DNA of 44,535 nt from Bacteroidota bacterium (GTDB taxonomy: Bacteria > Bacteroidota > Bacteroidia > Cytophagales > Cyclobacteriaceae). The DNA lies in contig JABDGP010000020.1 of assembly GCA_013285945.1 (NCBI GenBank), positions 1-44,535 of the forward strand. The letters run 5' to 3'. Below the pieces are notes generated by a model, which was given only the letters and a program-made list of their open reading frames with translations, searched no databases and was not told the origin of the DNA. The position numbers were made by a program, and so were the translations under genes. This document shows positions 7,471-16,065 of this stretch, in pieces. Each line of letters begins with the position of its first letter. Within the stretch, counting starts at the first letter, position 1.

Positions 7471-9840
7471 CTAATCGTTTCTGAGCGAAGTAGCCGGGTT
7501 AGCATGTGCTGCACGCAATGCTTGTGTACTTACTATGGCTAACGCAAATAAAAGAGCGATCAATCCTGTGATCGGAAATATCCACCATGCTATTTCAATC
7601 CGGTACTTATACTGTTCAAGGACGAAGTGGTTCAACAGCCACCACGCTATCGGCGATGAAAGAATAAAAGCGATAATCACCAGCACTGAAAAGTCTTTTG
7701 AGATGAGCCCCACAAGGCTTGGCACTGATGCACCCATTACTTTGCGGATGCCAATTTCCTTGGTGCGTTGCTCAGCAGTAAAGGCTGCGAGTCCAAATAG
7801 TCCTAAGCCTGTAATGATGATAGCCAGCACTGCAAACAAACTTGCCAAGCGGCTGGTCATGTTGATGTCGCTAAACTTCTTGGCGAACTCTACATCGGCA
7901 AATTCATACTCAAACGGATACGCTGGACTATATTTTCTAAAGACATCTCCAACTTTTTTAAGCGAGGCAGTCAAGTCCTTTGTCTTTTCCAAGCGAATCG
8001 TGACAGCACCGGTCCAGTCAGGGTCAAGCACTATAAACATGGGCTTCACTGGCTGAAAAGGCGAGCCCATCAGCACGTTATCAACGATGCCAATAAGCTC
8101 GCGCTTCCTTCCCCACAAGTCCAACTTCTCTCCTATCGGGTTCTTCAACTGCATCAGATCCATAGCTGCCTTGTTCACCATGATCCCGAGAGTGTCACTC
8201 TTAAAGTCTTCTGAAAAATCTCTTCCCTCCAGCACCTTGATGCCCATCGTCTTGGTATAATCGTATTCCGTTGCAATGGTAGTGAAGATCACTTTTTGTG
8301 TCTCCGGTTTGCCGGGCCATCCCAGGAAATTATTTGACCATATATCCGTAATCGGGCTGTTAGATTTCGTTACCGCCTTCACTACACCCGTCTGCAACAG
8401 TTCTAATTTTATCGAACGGAAGTTCTTTCCTATCTCCGCTGTATAATCAACTGCTATCAGATTTTCCTGATCGTATCCCAAGCTTCGCTCTTTTACGTGC
8501 TGAATCTGTTGATATATCACAATGGTGCCGATGATCAACAAAATCGAGAAGCCAAACTGAAGAGTTACCAACACTTTGCGAGGCGTGCTGGCATTCTTGC
8601 CTACTTGCACTTTACCTTTCAATACTTTTACTGGCTGGAATGAAGACAGGTAGAATGCGGGGTAACTTCCCGATACGATCCCTGTGAAGAAGACGAGCCC
8701 TACCGTGAAAACCCAAAACTCAGGAGACAGATAGTTTATAAACAGCTTTTTGTCGACAAGGTTATTATACACAGGCAGCAGTAACTCGGTCATCAACAAA
8801 GCAATGCCGAACGCCAGCGTAGAAATGAACAGCGACTCCCCCATAAACTGCAGAATAAGTTCGTGCCTTCTCGACCCTACACTTTTTCGTATGCCAACTT
8901 CACGCGCCCTTCGCTCAGAGCGTGCTGTGGAGAGGTTCATGAAGTTGATGCAGGCGATTACCAATATAAAAATTGCGATCATTGTAAACATCTTTACAAA
9001 GTCAATCCTGCCGCCGGCCTCCTTTCCATTCTCAAAGTTTGAGTGCAGGCGCCACTGTAGCATTGGGTGCAGAAACAATTCACGTTTATAGTCGGATGGG
9101 TCTTTGCGCACAAGCAGATAGCGAATAGATCGCTCGACAAGAGCTTTGTTGGATGGAGTATTTAACTCCATGAATATCTGAAAGGAGTTGTTACCCCAAT
9201 TGGTTTTTGATCGCTTCACCCAATCCTGAGTCTGTTCGTTGAGTTTCCAAGTCAGCAGGCCATCAAATTGAAACGAAGAGTTCTTAGGCACGTCTTTGAG
9301 TACGCCCGTCACTTTCAAGTCACTTTTATTATCTACCCGGATGATCTGGTCGATCGGGTCGGCATCTCCAAAGAGTGCCTTGCCCATTGATTCCGTAATC
9401 ACGATCGATGTAGGGTCATCGAGCACCGATGCCGCATCTCCCTTCAGGAGTGGAAATTGAAACATCTCCAAAAACTCTTCGCTCGCATAAAAAGCGCGCT
9501 TGGTGATCCTTTTCTCACCTACGGTAAACAAATGGTCTCCGCCCCAATCGGTCACAGCGGTACTCTTGATGTTGCTGTTTTCGGTCTTCAGAGCTTCATA
9601 GCTTGGCAATGGTAACGAAGTCCACGAGTTTATCTTTCCATCGAAAGTGGCGTTAATCCACACCTGATAAAGTCGATCTGCTTTGGGATGGAATTTATCG
9701 AACGAGATTTCATCAAATACCCATAACAGAATAAGAAGGCTACACGTAATGCCAATGGCAAGGCCCGAGATGTTAATAAATGAGTAGGTTCCATTCTTTC
9801 GAAGGCTGCGGATGGTTACGAGCAGGTAGTTTTTTAACAT
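7471..9840 (-). CDS. ABC transporter permease, MacB/FtsX family with two periplasmic domains
   Basis: Large inner-membrane permease of the MacB/FtsX (type VII ABC) superfamily. At 789 residues it is a duplicated form: N-terminal helix (about 20-42), MacB-type periplasmic domain, three helices (about 285-400 region), a fourth helix near 430 starting the second half, a second periplasmic domain, then three C-terminal helices (about 670-780). The conserved ERRAREVGIRKSVGSRR and EQRTKEIGIRKVMGAS coupling segments occur once in each half. In Bacteroidota such proteins are numerous and act in mechanotransmission or export with a separate ATPase. The gene pair downstream is of a different ABC class, so that ATPase need not be its partner. 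Start ATG 9840. Confidence 0.92.
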   Translation of the reverse strand: MLKNYLLVTIRSLRKNGTYSFINISGLAIGITCSLLILLWVFDEISFDKFHPKADRLYQVWINATFDGKINSWTSLPLPSYEALKTENSNIKSTAVTDWGGDHLFTVGEKRITKRAFYASEEFLEMFQFPLLKGDAASVLDDPTSIVITESMGKALFGDADPIDQIIRVDNKSDLKVTGVLKDVPKNSSFQFDGLLTWKLNEQTQDWVKRSKTNWGNNSFQIFMELNTPSNKALVERSIRYLLVRKDPSDYKRELFLHPMLQWRLHSNFENGKEAGGRIDFVKMFTMIAIFILVIACINFMNLSTARSERRAREVGIRKSVGSRRHELILQFMGESLFISTLAFGIALLMTELLLPVYNNLVDKKLFINYLSPEFWVFTVGLVFFTGIVSGSYPAFYLSSFQPVKVLKGKVQVGKNASTPRKVLVTLQFGFSILLIIGTIVIYQQIQHVKERSLGYDQENLIAVDYTAEIGKNFRSIKLELLQTGVVKAVTKSNSPITDIWSNNFLGWPGKPETQKVIFTTIATEYDYTKTMGIKVLEGRDFSEDFKSDTLGIMVNKAAMDLMQLKNPIGEKLDLWGRKRELIGIVDNVLMGSPFQPVKPMFIVLDPDWTGAVTIRLEKTKDLTASLKKVGDVFRKYSPAYPFEYEFADVEFAKKFSDINMTSRLASLFAVLAIIITGLGLFGLAAFTAEQRTKEIGIRKVMGASVPSLVGLISKDFSVLVIIAFILSSPIAWWLLNHFVLEQYKYRIEIAWWIFPITGLIALLFALAIVSTQALRAAHANPATSLRND

Positions 9841-9980
9841 AGCGGACGGGTTGTGAAGTAGTTACTGGTAATTTGAAAAAAGGTTAACAATGGTTCCTGA
9901 ATAAATTACCATTTAATGACGGTTGGTACAATAACTTAGTTGCATTAATAGGGTGGTTTCTGAAGTTAATTGCAGATTTA
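9841..9980. other. leader/spacer upstream of the permease, before the repeat array
   Basis: AT-rich non-coding sequence containing the upstream region of the minus-strand permease. I see no recognisable promoter box, RNA gene or open frame here. Together with the two repeat arrays and the unique 3' part it makes up a gap of nearly 1 kb between genes. Confidence 0.5.
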
Positions 9981-10540
9981 ACCATCGCTTTGGTTCGTGT
10001 CCACACGAACCGCAAATCAGGAAACAGTGGCGTCAACGACGGGTTCGCGAAGACACGAACCTGTGCTATCGGACACCAAACAGGCTGTGATTAATGGCTT
10101 ATTCCATAATAATGATGCATCACTGGCTTATCTCCATGCGTCACCCTTATCTACGCTGCACAATTATCCAATCGCTATGGTTCGTGTCCACACGAACCAT
10201 AAATCAGGAAACAGTGGCGTTAACGACGGGTTCGTGAAGACACGAACCTGTGCTATCGGACACCAAACCAGGCTGTGATTAATGGCCGATTCCATAATAA
10301 TGATGCCTCACTGGCTTTCGCTATGCGTCACTGGGCTTCCATCATCGATCATTCTCCAATCGCTATGGTTCGTGTCCACACGAACCATAAATCAGGAAAC
10401 AGTGTCGTCAACGACGGGTTCGCGAAGACACGAACCTGTGCTTCGGACACCAAACGAAGCTGGGGTTGATGGCTGATTCAATAATAATGATGCCTCACTG
10501 GCTTATCTCTATGCGTCACTGGGCTTCCATCATCGATCAT
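9981..10540. repeat. three tandem ~187-bp units, each with two hairpins of the same 8-base arm
   Basis: The units begin at 9981, 10168 and 10356 (periods 187 and 188; the third is cut at about 10540). Each has hairpin A, GGTTCGTG-TCCA-CACGAACC, at 9992-10011, 10179-10198 and 10367-10386. In units 2 and 3 the stem extends to 11 bp (10176-10201 and 10364-10389). Hairpin B uses the same arms with an AAGA loop, at 10042-10061, 10229-10248 and 10417-10436. About 30 bp separate the two hairpins. The other 100 or so bases of the unit are less conserved. Short open frames run through the array on the plus strand, but they lack support as genes. The hairpins look like a REP/BIME-type palindromic element amplified in tandem. 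Confidence 0.9.
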
Positions 10541-10544
10541 TCCT

Positions 10545-10691
10545 TTCCCCGCAGGCATCACTGGCTTAGCCGCAGACATATTTCCTTTAGCCGCACGCCT
10601 ATTTCCTTTAGCCGCAGACATGTTTCCTTTAGCCGCATGCGTGCGTCCCTTAGCTGCAAGCATATTTCCTTTCCCAGCAGGCTTGCAGGGA
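10545..10691. repeat. seven tandem 21-bp units
   Basis: Exact 21-bp period from 10545. The core four units resemble TTAGCCGCAGACATATTTCCT, and the outer units (10545-10565 and 10671-10691) start TTCCC instead of TTAGC. Being a multiple of three, the array keeps both strands open. The minus strand reads as alanine/lysine-rich heptads (AAKGNMS and variants). The plus strand reads Ser/Arg-rich. The first unit carries GCATCACTGGCTTA, a word also found in the preceding 187-bp units. I see no start signal or codon bias that would make either reading a gene. Confidence 0.88.
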
Positions 10692-10827
10692 AAGGACGCC
10701 GGTATCAGGCCAGTCCCTCGGCACGTGCAAGTGCAGGTGTCATACCTCTACTTCGATATGTTTTACAAAATTTCTTTCTTACAACCCGAATAAGTCATAA
10801 TCTAATGACTAAAATAGCGTCAACAGC
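10692..10827. other. non-repetitive spacer upstream of the HTH_42 gene
   Basis: Unique sequence between the 21-bp array and the ATG at 10828. It contains a short dyad AGTCAT-N6-ATGACT (10793-10810), 17 bp before the start codon, which could be an operator or chance. No TAnnTTTG box was found. Confidence 0.35.
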
Positions 10828-11898
10828 ATGATCGACATTGCCAAACACCGGTTAATCAACCAACAGCTTGCCGCAACCAAGTTCAAGTCGCCAAAAGATA
10901 TTGTAGGATGGCTTGGCGCTGTACAAGCTCAGGATTATGCCATGGCCAAGTGGGCTGTAGGTGCGCGATTGTCTGGCATTACCGAGGCCACGGTAGAGCA
11001 ATCCATAAACAATGCCGAGATCGTTCGTACCCATGTGATGCGGCCCACGTGGCATTTGGTTTTAGCCGAAGATGTCCGGTGGATGACCGCGCTCACGGCA
11101 CCTCACATCAATTCATCGGTAAGATCAATGCAGAAAAAGATAGGCTTGGATGAAAAGATCTTTAAGCGAACTAATGCCATCATCGAAAAATCATTAGCCG
11201 GTGGAAATCATTTAACCCGCGCCGAGCTGATGGCATTACTAAAGAAGAACAAAATAACTACCGATAGTCTGCAAGCTATCCACATCATGTTCGACGCAGA
11301 GCTTAGGGGCCTCGTATGCAACGGCCCCATGCGGGGAAAGCAGTTCACCTATGCCCTACTCGATGAACGTATCCCTTCGGTGAAAGCATTGAAGCGCGAC
11401 GAAGCACTTTGGGAACTTAGCGCTAGGTACTTTACCAGTCATGGGCCTGCTACGATACAAGATTTCATTTGGTGGTCGGGCCTGCCCGTGGGCGATGCCA
11501 AAGCAGGGCTCGAGATGATAAAGCCGAAGCTGATCAGCGAAAAGATCAACGATCAAATCTACTGGCACGACCCTTCCGGTTCGTCTGATTCGTTTACCGG
11601 CTTGCACCCCGTTTATTTCTTACCGGCTTACGATGAGTTCATGATCAGCTATAAAGACAGAAGCGCGTCACTCGACTCAGGTTTTGTAAAACACGCCATT
11701 ACCGGAAACGGAATTTTTAAACCTATTATAGTTGCAAATGGAAAAGTGATTGGCACTTGGGCGCGCACAATAAAGAAAGACAAAGTGATTATCAAAACGC
11801 TGTTCTTTCGGGCATCTCAGAAGCTAAAAAAGAAGGAGATGGAGCTGGCGGCTCAGCCGTTTGGAGAATTTTTGAACCTGAAAGTAGAGATCAGATAA
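10828..11898 (+). CDS. winged-helix HTH_42 protein, AlkZ/YcaQ-like putative DNA glycosylase
   Basis: 356-residue member of the HTH_42 family (PF06224-type), whose characterised members AlkZ and YcaQ excise bulky alkylated bases and unhook interstrand crosslinks. The family's catalytic Q-x-Q/D motif is visible as QAQD at residues 33-36, followed by the conserved AMAKWAVGAR segment. RTHVMRPTWHLV (about 69-80), PTIQDF-like SHGPATIQDFIWWSGL near 215 and the late GTW segment near 310 also match the family pattern. It stands alone, convergent with recN and downstream of the repeat array. Glycosylase activity is inferred from the motif. Members of this family in antibiotic clusters give self-resistance, but no such cluster is seen here. 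Confidence 0.85.
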   Translation: MIDIAKHRLINQQLAATKFKSPKDIVGWLGAVQAQDYAMAKWAVGARLSGITEATVEQSINNAEIVRTHVMRPTWHLVLAEDVRWMTALTAPHINSSVRSMQKKIGLDEKIFKRTNAIIEKSLAGGNHLTRAELMALLKKNKITTDSLQAIHIMFDAELRGLVCNGPMRGKQFTYALLDERIPSVKALKRDEALWELSARYFTSHGPATIQDFIWWSGLPVGDAKAGLEMIKPKLISEKINDQIYWHDPSGSSDSFTGLHPVYFLPAYDEFMISYKDRSASLDSGFVKHAITGNGIFKPIIVANGKVIGTWARTIKKDKVIIKTLFFRASQKLKKKEMELAAQPFGEFLNLKVEIR

Positions 11899-11908
11899 AG
11901 TACGGAAG

Positions 11909-13561
11909 TCAATTCGCCATTAGCTCTTTCGCATTCTCCAGATTAATAGCCGATGGCCTCGCTCCACCAATCATCTTGGCGATTTCAGTAACCCGGTCGT
12001 GGCTCTCCAACTTACGAATCTGACTCTCTGTCTTGGAAGAAGAGTTATCCTTGAACACAAAATAGTGCGTATCCGCTTTCGCGGCAATCTGCGGTAAGTG
12101 ACTGATGGCGATCACCTGATGCCGTTGCGCCATTTCTTTCATACGGTTGCCAAGCTGAATTGCCACTTCGCCCGAAACTCCGTTATCTATTTCATCGAGA
12201 ATCAGTGTAGGCAACGACTTCTTTTCGGCCATTACATATTTGATTGCAAACATCACACGAGAAAATTCACCGCCCGATGCCACCTGTGCCAATGGCCGCA
12301 ACGTGATGCCCTTGTTGGCACTAAACAGAATCTCTATCCGGTCGGCCCCTGCTGCCGTCGGCTCTACTATTTCCTGATTGATCTCCAGGCGCGCTTCTGG
12401 TATCCCCAGTTCTTTCAACAGCTTGATTAGTTGCTTGCACAGTGAGGCAAAGACCTTACCACGTGATTGACTAAGTGTCTCGGCACGTTGCTTCAATGAT
12501 TTGCCGGCCTCGTCCATCATAGCCTTTGCGGCAGCCAATGAAGCATCGAGGTTTGCAGCTTTGTCGGACTTGGCCTGAAGGCCCTCTTGCAATTCCAGAA
12601 GTTGAGCTACTGTTGTAAGCCTGTGCTTTTGCTGAAGATGGTAAATCGTGTTCAGTCGTTCGTTCACCTGCTCAACACGCTTCGGGTCAACTTCCGTTTT
12701 CTCATTAGCATTTTCCACTTCACTCAAAATGTCATTCAATTCAATACGCACACTTTCCACACGCTGAAGAAGATGGGCGTACTCTTTCGAAAATTGCGTA
12801 AGCGACTGAAACTCATTTCTTGCGTTAGTCAACGATGTCGTAACCGAATATTCAGATTGACCCAGCAGTTGAAGGATACTGTTCAGCCTTACTTTGATTT
12901 CTTCTGCGTGCTCCAATACCGACTGCTCTGTTTCCAGTTTCTCTTGTTCGCCTTCTTTCAGGCCGGCCTTACTGAGTTCTTCCCACTGAAACTTAATAAA
13001 GTCCGCCTCTTGTCGCAGGAGTGTCGATTCGCCAAGCAGGTCGTCATGACTCTTTCGTGCTGCCAGATAATTCTTCCATGATAATGAGTATTCACTCCTT
13101 GCTTTATCATTTCCGGCAAATGAATCGATCAGTTCCAATTGAAACTGATGGCGCCCCAATTCAAGCGTCTCATGCTGCGAATGAATATCCATCAGGCGGC
13201 CACCGACCTTGCGCATGACTTCGAGCGTCACGGGCGTGTCGTTGATAAAGGCGCGGCTCTTCCCACTTGGGTTTACTTCTCTGCGGATAACAGTCTGGTT
13301 TTCGTAATCGAGGTTTTCTTCTTCGAAGAGTGCCTGAAGTTTATATTTCGCAATGTCGAATGTGCCCTCGGTGACGCACTTTTCATTCTCATTCCAAAGT
13401 GTTTTCACGTCACCGCGATTGCCAAGGAGCAAACCTAGAGCGCCTAGCAGGATAGACTTGCCGGCACCGGTCTCGCCGGTGATCACGTTGAGGTGTGCAG
13501 AAGGCTGTAACTCTAACTCACGAATGAGTGCGTAATTTTTTATAGAAAGATGAATGAGCAT
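11909..13561 (-). CDS. recN: DNA repair protein RecN
   Basis: SMC-like ATPase that acts early in double-strand-break repair. Full-length at 550 residues. Walker A GETGAGKS is at residues 29-36. A central coiled-coil region runs from about 160 to 380 (many Glu/Lys/Leu heptads). The ABC-type signature ASGGEFSRVMFA is near 425 and Walker B LPTLILDEID near 447. It is the last gene of the bamD-rpoZ-coaBC-porD-recN run, 77 bp downstream of porD, and converges on the HTH_42 gene with a 10-bp gap. Confidence 0.97.
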   Translation of the reverse strand: MLIHLSIKNYALIRELELQPSAHLNVITGETGAGKSILLGALGLLLGNRGDVKTLWNENEKCVTEGTFDIAKYKLQALFEEENLDYENQTVIRREVNPSGKSRAFINDTPVTLEVMRKVGGRLMDIHSQHETLELGRHQFQLELIDSFAGNDKARSEYSLSWKNYLAARKSHDDLLGESTLLRQEADFIKFQWEELSKAGLKEGEQEKLETEQSVLEHAEEIKVRLNSILQLLGQSEYSVTTSLTNARNEFQSLTQFSKEYAHLLQRVESVRIELNDILSEVENANEKTEVDPKRVEQVNERLNTIYHLQQKHRLTTVAQLLELQEGLQAKSDKAANLDASLAAAKAMMDEAGKSLKQRAETLSQSRGKVFASLCKQLIKLLKELGIPEARLEINQEIVEPTAAGADRIEILFSANKGITLRPLAQVASGGEFSRVMFAIKYVMAEKKSLPTLILDEIDNGVSGEVAIQLGNRMKEMAQRHQVIAISHLPQIAAKADTHYFVFKDNSSSKTESQIRKLESHDRVTEIAKMIGGARPSAINLENAKELMAN

Positions 13562-13638
13562 GGCATCCCAAAAGTGTAAGGCAAATTAACAGACAACTGG
13601 TTTAGTTTCAACAGAAACCTTAAATAAAGAAGACCGAA

Positions 13639-14535
13639 TCAGTTTGCGATTATCTTTTGATAAACCGATCGCTTCGGGTCAAGCGCGGTAAGGATGTCGT
13701 AGGCCTCGCGCTTCACGTTCAAGTTGCCATCAGTAAAAATATTGGCGAGCTCATTGGCTTTCGCATCGAAGAAAGTAACGATCAGGATAGAGGTCGTGTA
13801 GGTTGTCCACACTTTCTTAACGGTTCGCAGTACATCAAGAACAATCTCCCGGCTTTGGTCCGGATTTTTATCAAAGGCATCCAGCGCCAACCGATGGTAT
13901 TTGTATGAATTCTTTCTCAAGTCAACGAGCTGTGCGTTGTTCATGTGATCGAGCAAGGCGAATCGGCTCCGCGTACTTCCCAGTGCCACCCAGCCGGGAT
14001 GAGTGCTGCCCTGCGCGTTGTTCACAACCAGCAGCATCTTTTGTACAAAAGGATTCCCACCAAGCTCACTGAACGAATCGTAATCCAGTGCCAGAATAGT
14101 GTAGGCATAAAACGCCAGCATGGACGTGAGGTTATTGATGTACGCGTTGTCGTTGTATTCCATCGGCTGCGATTCAATATATTCAAATTCAAACTCGCGG
14201 TCGGCAAAGTTGAAGAGAACGGTTTCGTAATTAGAGTTGTACACCGGGCGCGCTGCAGTGATCTGTGCGTTGGCAACAAAATTGCCAATGGACGGCATCT
14301 GGCTTATGTTGATGAAAATGGTGCAGTTGATCTTTTCGTAAACTTTAAAGTTATCGTTGGTCCATTTGCGGGAGTTGAGAAACGCTGCAAACGACCGTTC
14401 CATATCGTTCTTCACCGATTGCTTGTCGGAGGACTGAATCTGATCCACATTGATGGTGACTTTGCAATTCAGTTCCTGCGCCAGACTGTTTCCGACGATC
14501 AGCAAAGAAATTGAGAGAATTAGATAATTACGCAT
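13639..14535 (-). CDS. porD: PorD family protein (DUF4835), T9SS-associated
   Basis: 298-residue exported protein of the DUF4835 family, named PorD in Porphyromonas work on the type IX secretion system. I place the start at ATG 14535, giving MRNYLILSISLLIVGNSLAQ, a clean signal peptide with a predicted cut after Ala-Gln. A longer reading from 14556 would add seven residues before it. The start overlaps the coaBC stop by 8 nt, so translational coupling is likely. Features include the opening QELNCKVTIN and an internal GGNPFVQKMLL segment. Exact role in T9SS is not established from sequence. The family call rests on overall sequence pattern and the conserved coaBC-recN context. Confidence 0.88.
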   Translation of the reverse strand: MRNYLILSISLLIVGNSLAQELNCKVTINVDQIQSSDKQSVKNDMERSFAAFLNSRKWTNDNFKVYEKINCTIFINISQMPSIGNFVANAQITAARPVYNSNYETVLFNFADREFEFEYIESQPMEYNDNAYINNLTSMLAFYAYTILALDYDSFSELGGNPFVQKMLLVVNNAQGSTHPGWVALGSTRSRFALLDHMNNAQLVDLRKNSYKYHRLALDAFDKNPDQSREIVLDVLRTVKKVWTTYTTSILIVTFFDAKANELANIFTDGNLNVKREAYDILTALDPKRSVYQKIIAN

Positions 14536-15730
14536 GGCTATCTTCGATAATAGCATTAACGATGTCGCGAGCTACTTCTTTCTTGGTCTTCAAGGAAAAT
14601 TTTCTGGCCTGGTTACTTCGATTGATTATCGTGATCTTGTTTGTGTCGTGGCCAAAACCGGCTCCGTTGTCATTTAGAGAGTTCAAAACAATAAGATCAA
14701 AGTTCTTGGCAGCAATCTTCTTCTCAGCGTTGGCAGTTTCGTTTTCTGTTTCTAATGCAAAGCCTACAGTGAACTGAGCCGGCTTTTTCATTTTGCCAAG
14801 CTCTGCAGCAATATCTCGTGTCTTTACAAGATCAATAGTCAGTCCTGCATCAGTCTTCTTAATCTTCTGATCTGCTTTGGTTGTAGGTTTGAAATCCGCC
14901 ACAGCCGCTGACAGAACCGTAATATCCGTGGATGGGAATAAAGCAATGCAAGCCTGATACATTTCTTCCGCAGAGGTCACTTTGCTCAGTTTTATCAATG
15001 GATTTGAGAGCGGCAGATCTGTTGGGCCGGTAACTAAATTTACTTCCGCACCCTGATTGGCAAGCTCTGCTGCAATAGCGTAACCCATTTTTCCGGAAGA
15101 GTTATTTCCGATAAATCGAACAGGATCGATAGCTTCGTGAGTAGGACCAGCGGTAACGAGCGCTTTCTTGCCTTTCAGTTTTTGACTGCCTTCAAAGAAG
15201 CTAGTCAGTTGCGCAATAATTTCTTCCGGCTCAGCCATCCTTCCATGACCGACAAGTCCGCTGGCAAGTTCGCCATAGCCCGAATCGATCAATCGATTGC
15301 CCCAGCTCACGAGTTTTTGAATATTACTTTGAGTAGAAGGATGCTGGAGCATATCCAAATCCATTGCCGGCGCTATAAAGACAGGGCACCGTGCACTTAG
15401 ATAAACAGCAATGAGTAAATTATCGCAAAGACCGCCGGACATTTTAGCAAGTGTGTTAGCAGATGCAGGCGCGATAACCATCACATCAGCCCAAAGGCCC
15501 AACTCTACGTGGTTGTGCCATTCTCCGGTTTCGCTTTTGGTAAACGAAGTCAATACCGGGTTTTTTGAAAGCGTGGCTAGGGTAAGTGGAGTTATAAACC
15601 CTGCAGCGGCAGGAGTCAGCACCACCTTCACCTCTGCTCCAGCCTTCACCAGCAAGCGAGTAAGTGCGGCCGTCTTGTAGGCTGCAATGCTACCGCTCAC
15701 GCCCAACAATATCCGCTTGCCGGATAACAT
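14528..15730 (-). CDS. coaBC: bifunctional phosphopantothenoylcysteine decarboxylase / phosphopantothenate-cysteine ligase
   Basis: Two consecutive steps of coenzyme A synthesis in one cytoplasmic flavoprotein. The N-terminal CoaC half (residues 1-180) starts with the FMN-binding KRILLGVSGSIAAYK and carries APASANTLAKMSGG and APAMDLDM. The C-terminal CoaB half begins at about 186 with KKALVTAGPTHEAIDPVRF and NNSSGKMG, then SAAVADFKP and the KKTDAG segment of the nucleotide site. 400 residues is normal. It follows rpoZ by 4 bp and overlaps porD, inside the bamD-recN operon. Confidence 0.97.
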   Translation of the reverse strand: MLSGKRILLGVSGSIAAYKTAALTRLLVKAGAEVKVVLTPAAAGFITPLTLATLSKNPVLTSFTKSETGEWHNHVELGLWADVMVIAPASANTLAKMSGGLCDNLLIAVYLSARCPVFIAPAMDLDMLQHPSTQSNIQKLVSWGNRLIDSGYGELASGLVGHGRMAEPEEIIAQLTSFFEGSQKLKGKKALVTAGPTHEAIDPVRFIGNNSSGKMGYAIAAELANQGAEVNLVTGPTDLPLSNPLIKLSKVTSAEEMYQACIALFPSTDITVLSAAVADFKPTTKADQKIKKTDAGLTIDLVKTRDIAAELGKMKKPAQFTVGFALETENETANAEKKIAAKNFDLIVLNSLNDNGAGFGHDTNKITIINRSNQARKFSLKTKKEVARDIVNAIIEDSHA

Positions 15731-15734
15731 GAGA

Positions 15735-16064
15735 TTATTCTGGTTTTACTTCTTCAGCAGGCAAAACTTCGCGCATGCGGTAAGTCAATTTGCCTTCGAG
15801 GAACTCCTCTGTAGCCGTGGTTGTAGGCTTAGGCATACGCTCATAGAATTTTGATATCTCAATCTGTTCGCGATTTTCAAAAACTTCTTCAAGGTTGTCC
15901 ACGGTTGTGGCAAACTCTGCAAGTTTGTTGTTGAGCTCTTCTTTGAGGTTGATGGCAATTTGCCGCGCTCTTTTAGAGATGATCGCTACTGATTCATAAA
16001 TGTTGCCTGTAGGAGCAGCAATTTTTTCTACATCGCGGGTAATAACGGAAGGTTGAGTAGCCAT
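15735..16064 (-). CDS. rpoZ: DNA-directed RNA polymerase subunit omega
   Basis: 109-residue Bacteroidota form of omega (RpoZ/RPB6 superfamily), which binds beta-prime and helps core assembly. The conserved segment NIYESVAIISKRARQIA (about residues 21-37) corresponds to the omega N-terminal helix that contacts beta-prime, followed by an acidic middle and a LTYRMREVLP tail. It lies 1 bp downstream of bamD and 4 bp upstream of coaBC, the usual Bacteroidota order. In many bacteria rpoZ sits beside gmk and spoT, so this neighbourhood is lineage-specific. Confidence 0.93.
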   Translation of the reverse strand: MATQPSVITRDVEKIAAPTGNIYESVAIISKRARQIAINLKEELNNKLAEFATTVDNLEEVFENREQIEISKFYERMPKPTTTATEEFLEGKLTYRMREVLPAEEVKPE

Positions 16065-16065
16065 A

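Noticed and set aside
5631..9840. A bacteriocin-immunity or antibiotic-export island
   Set aside because: The ABC-2 pair fits that class, but no precursor peptide, modification enzyme or two-component system is adjacent.
9997..10476. Short plus-strand open frames through the 187-bp units (for example 93 and 64 residues)
   Set aside because: They follow the repeat, change frame between units, and show no start signal, signal peptide or known domain. Best explained as by-products of palindromic DNA.
9981..10691. CRISPR array
   Set aside because: The period is 187 bp in one part and 21 bp in the other, with no unique spacers of about 30 bp and no cas genes in the window.
10466..10831. 121-residue plus-strand frame and the Ala/Lys-rich minus-strand frame over the 21-bp array
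   Set aside because: The repeat period is a multiple of three, so open frames on both strands are expected. No promoter or translation signal seen. The plus frame would also overlap the HTH_42 gene start.
13945..14514. 189-residue plus-strand frame antisense to porD
   Set aside because: It lies within a well-supported gene, has no recognisable domain, and such long antisense frames are common opposite coding DNA.
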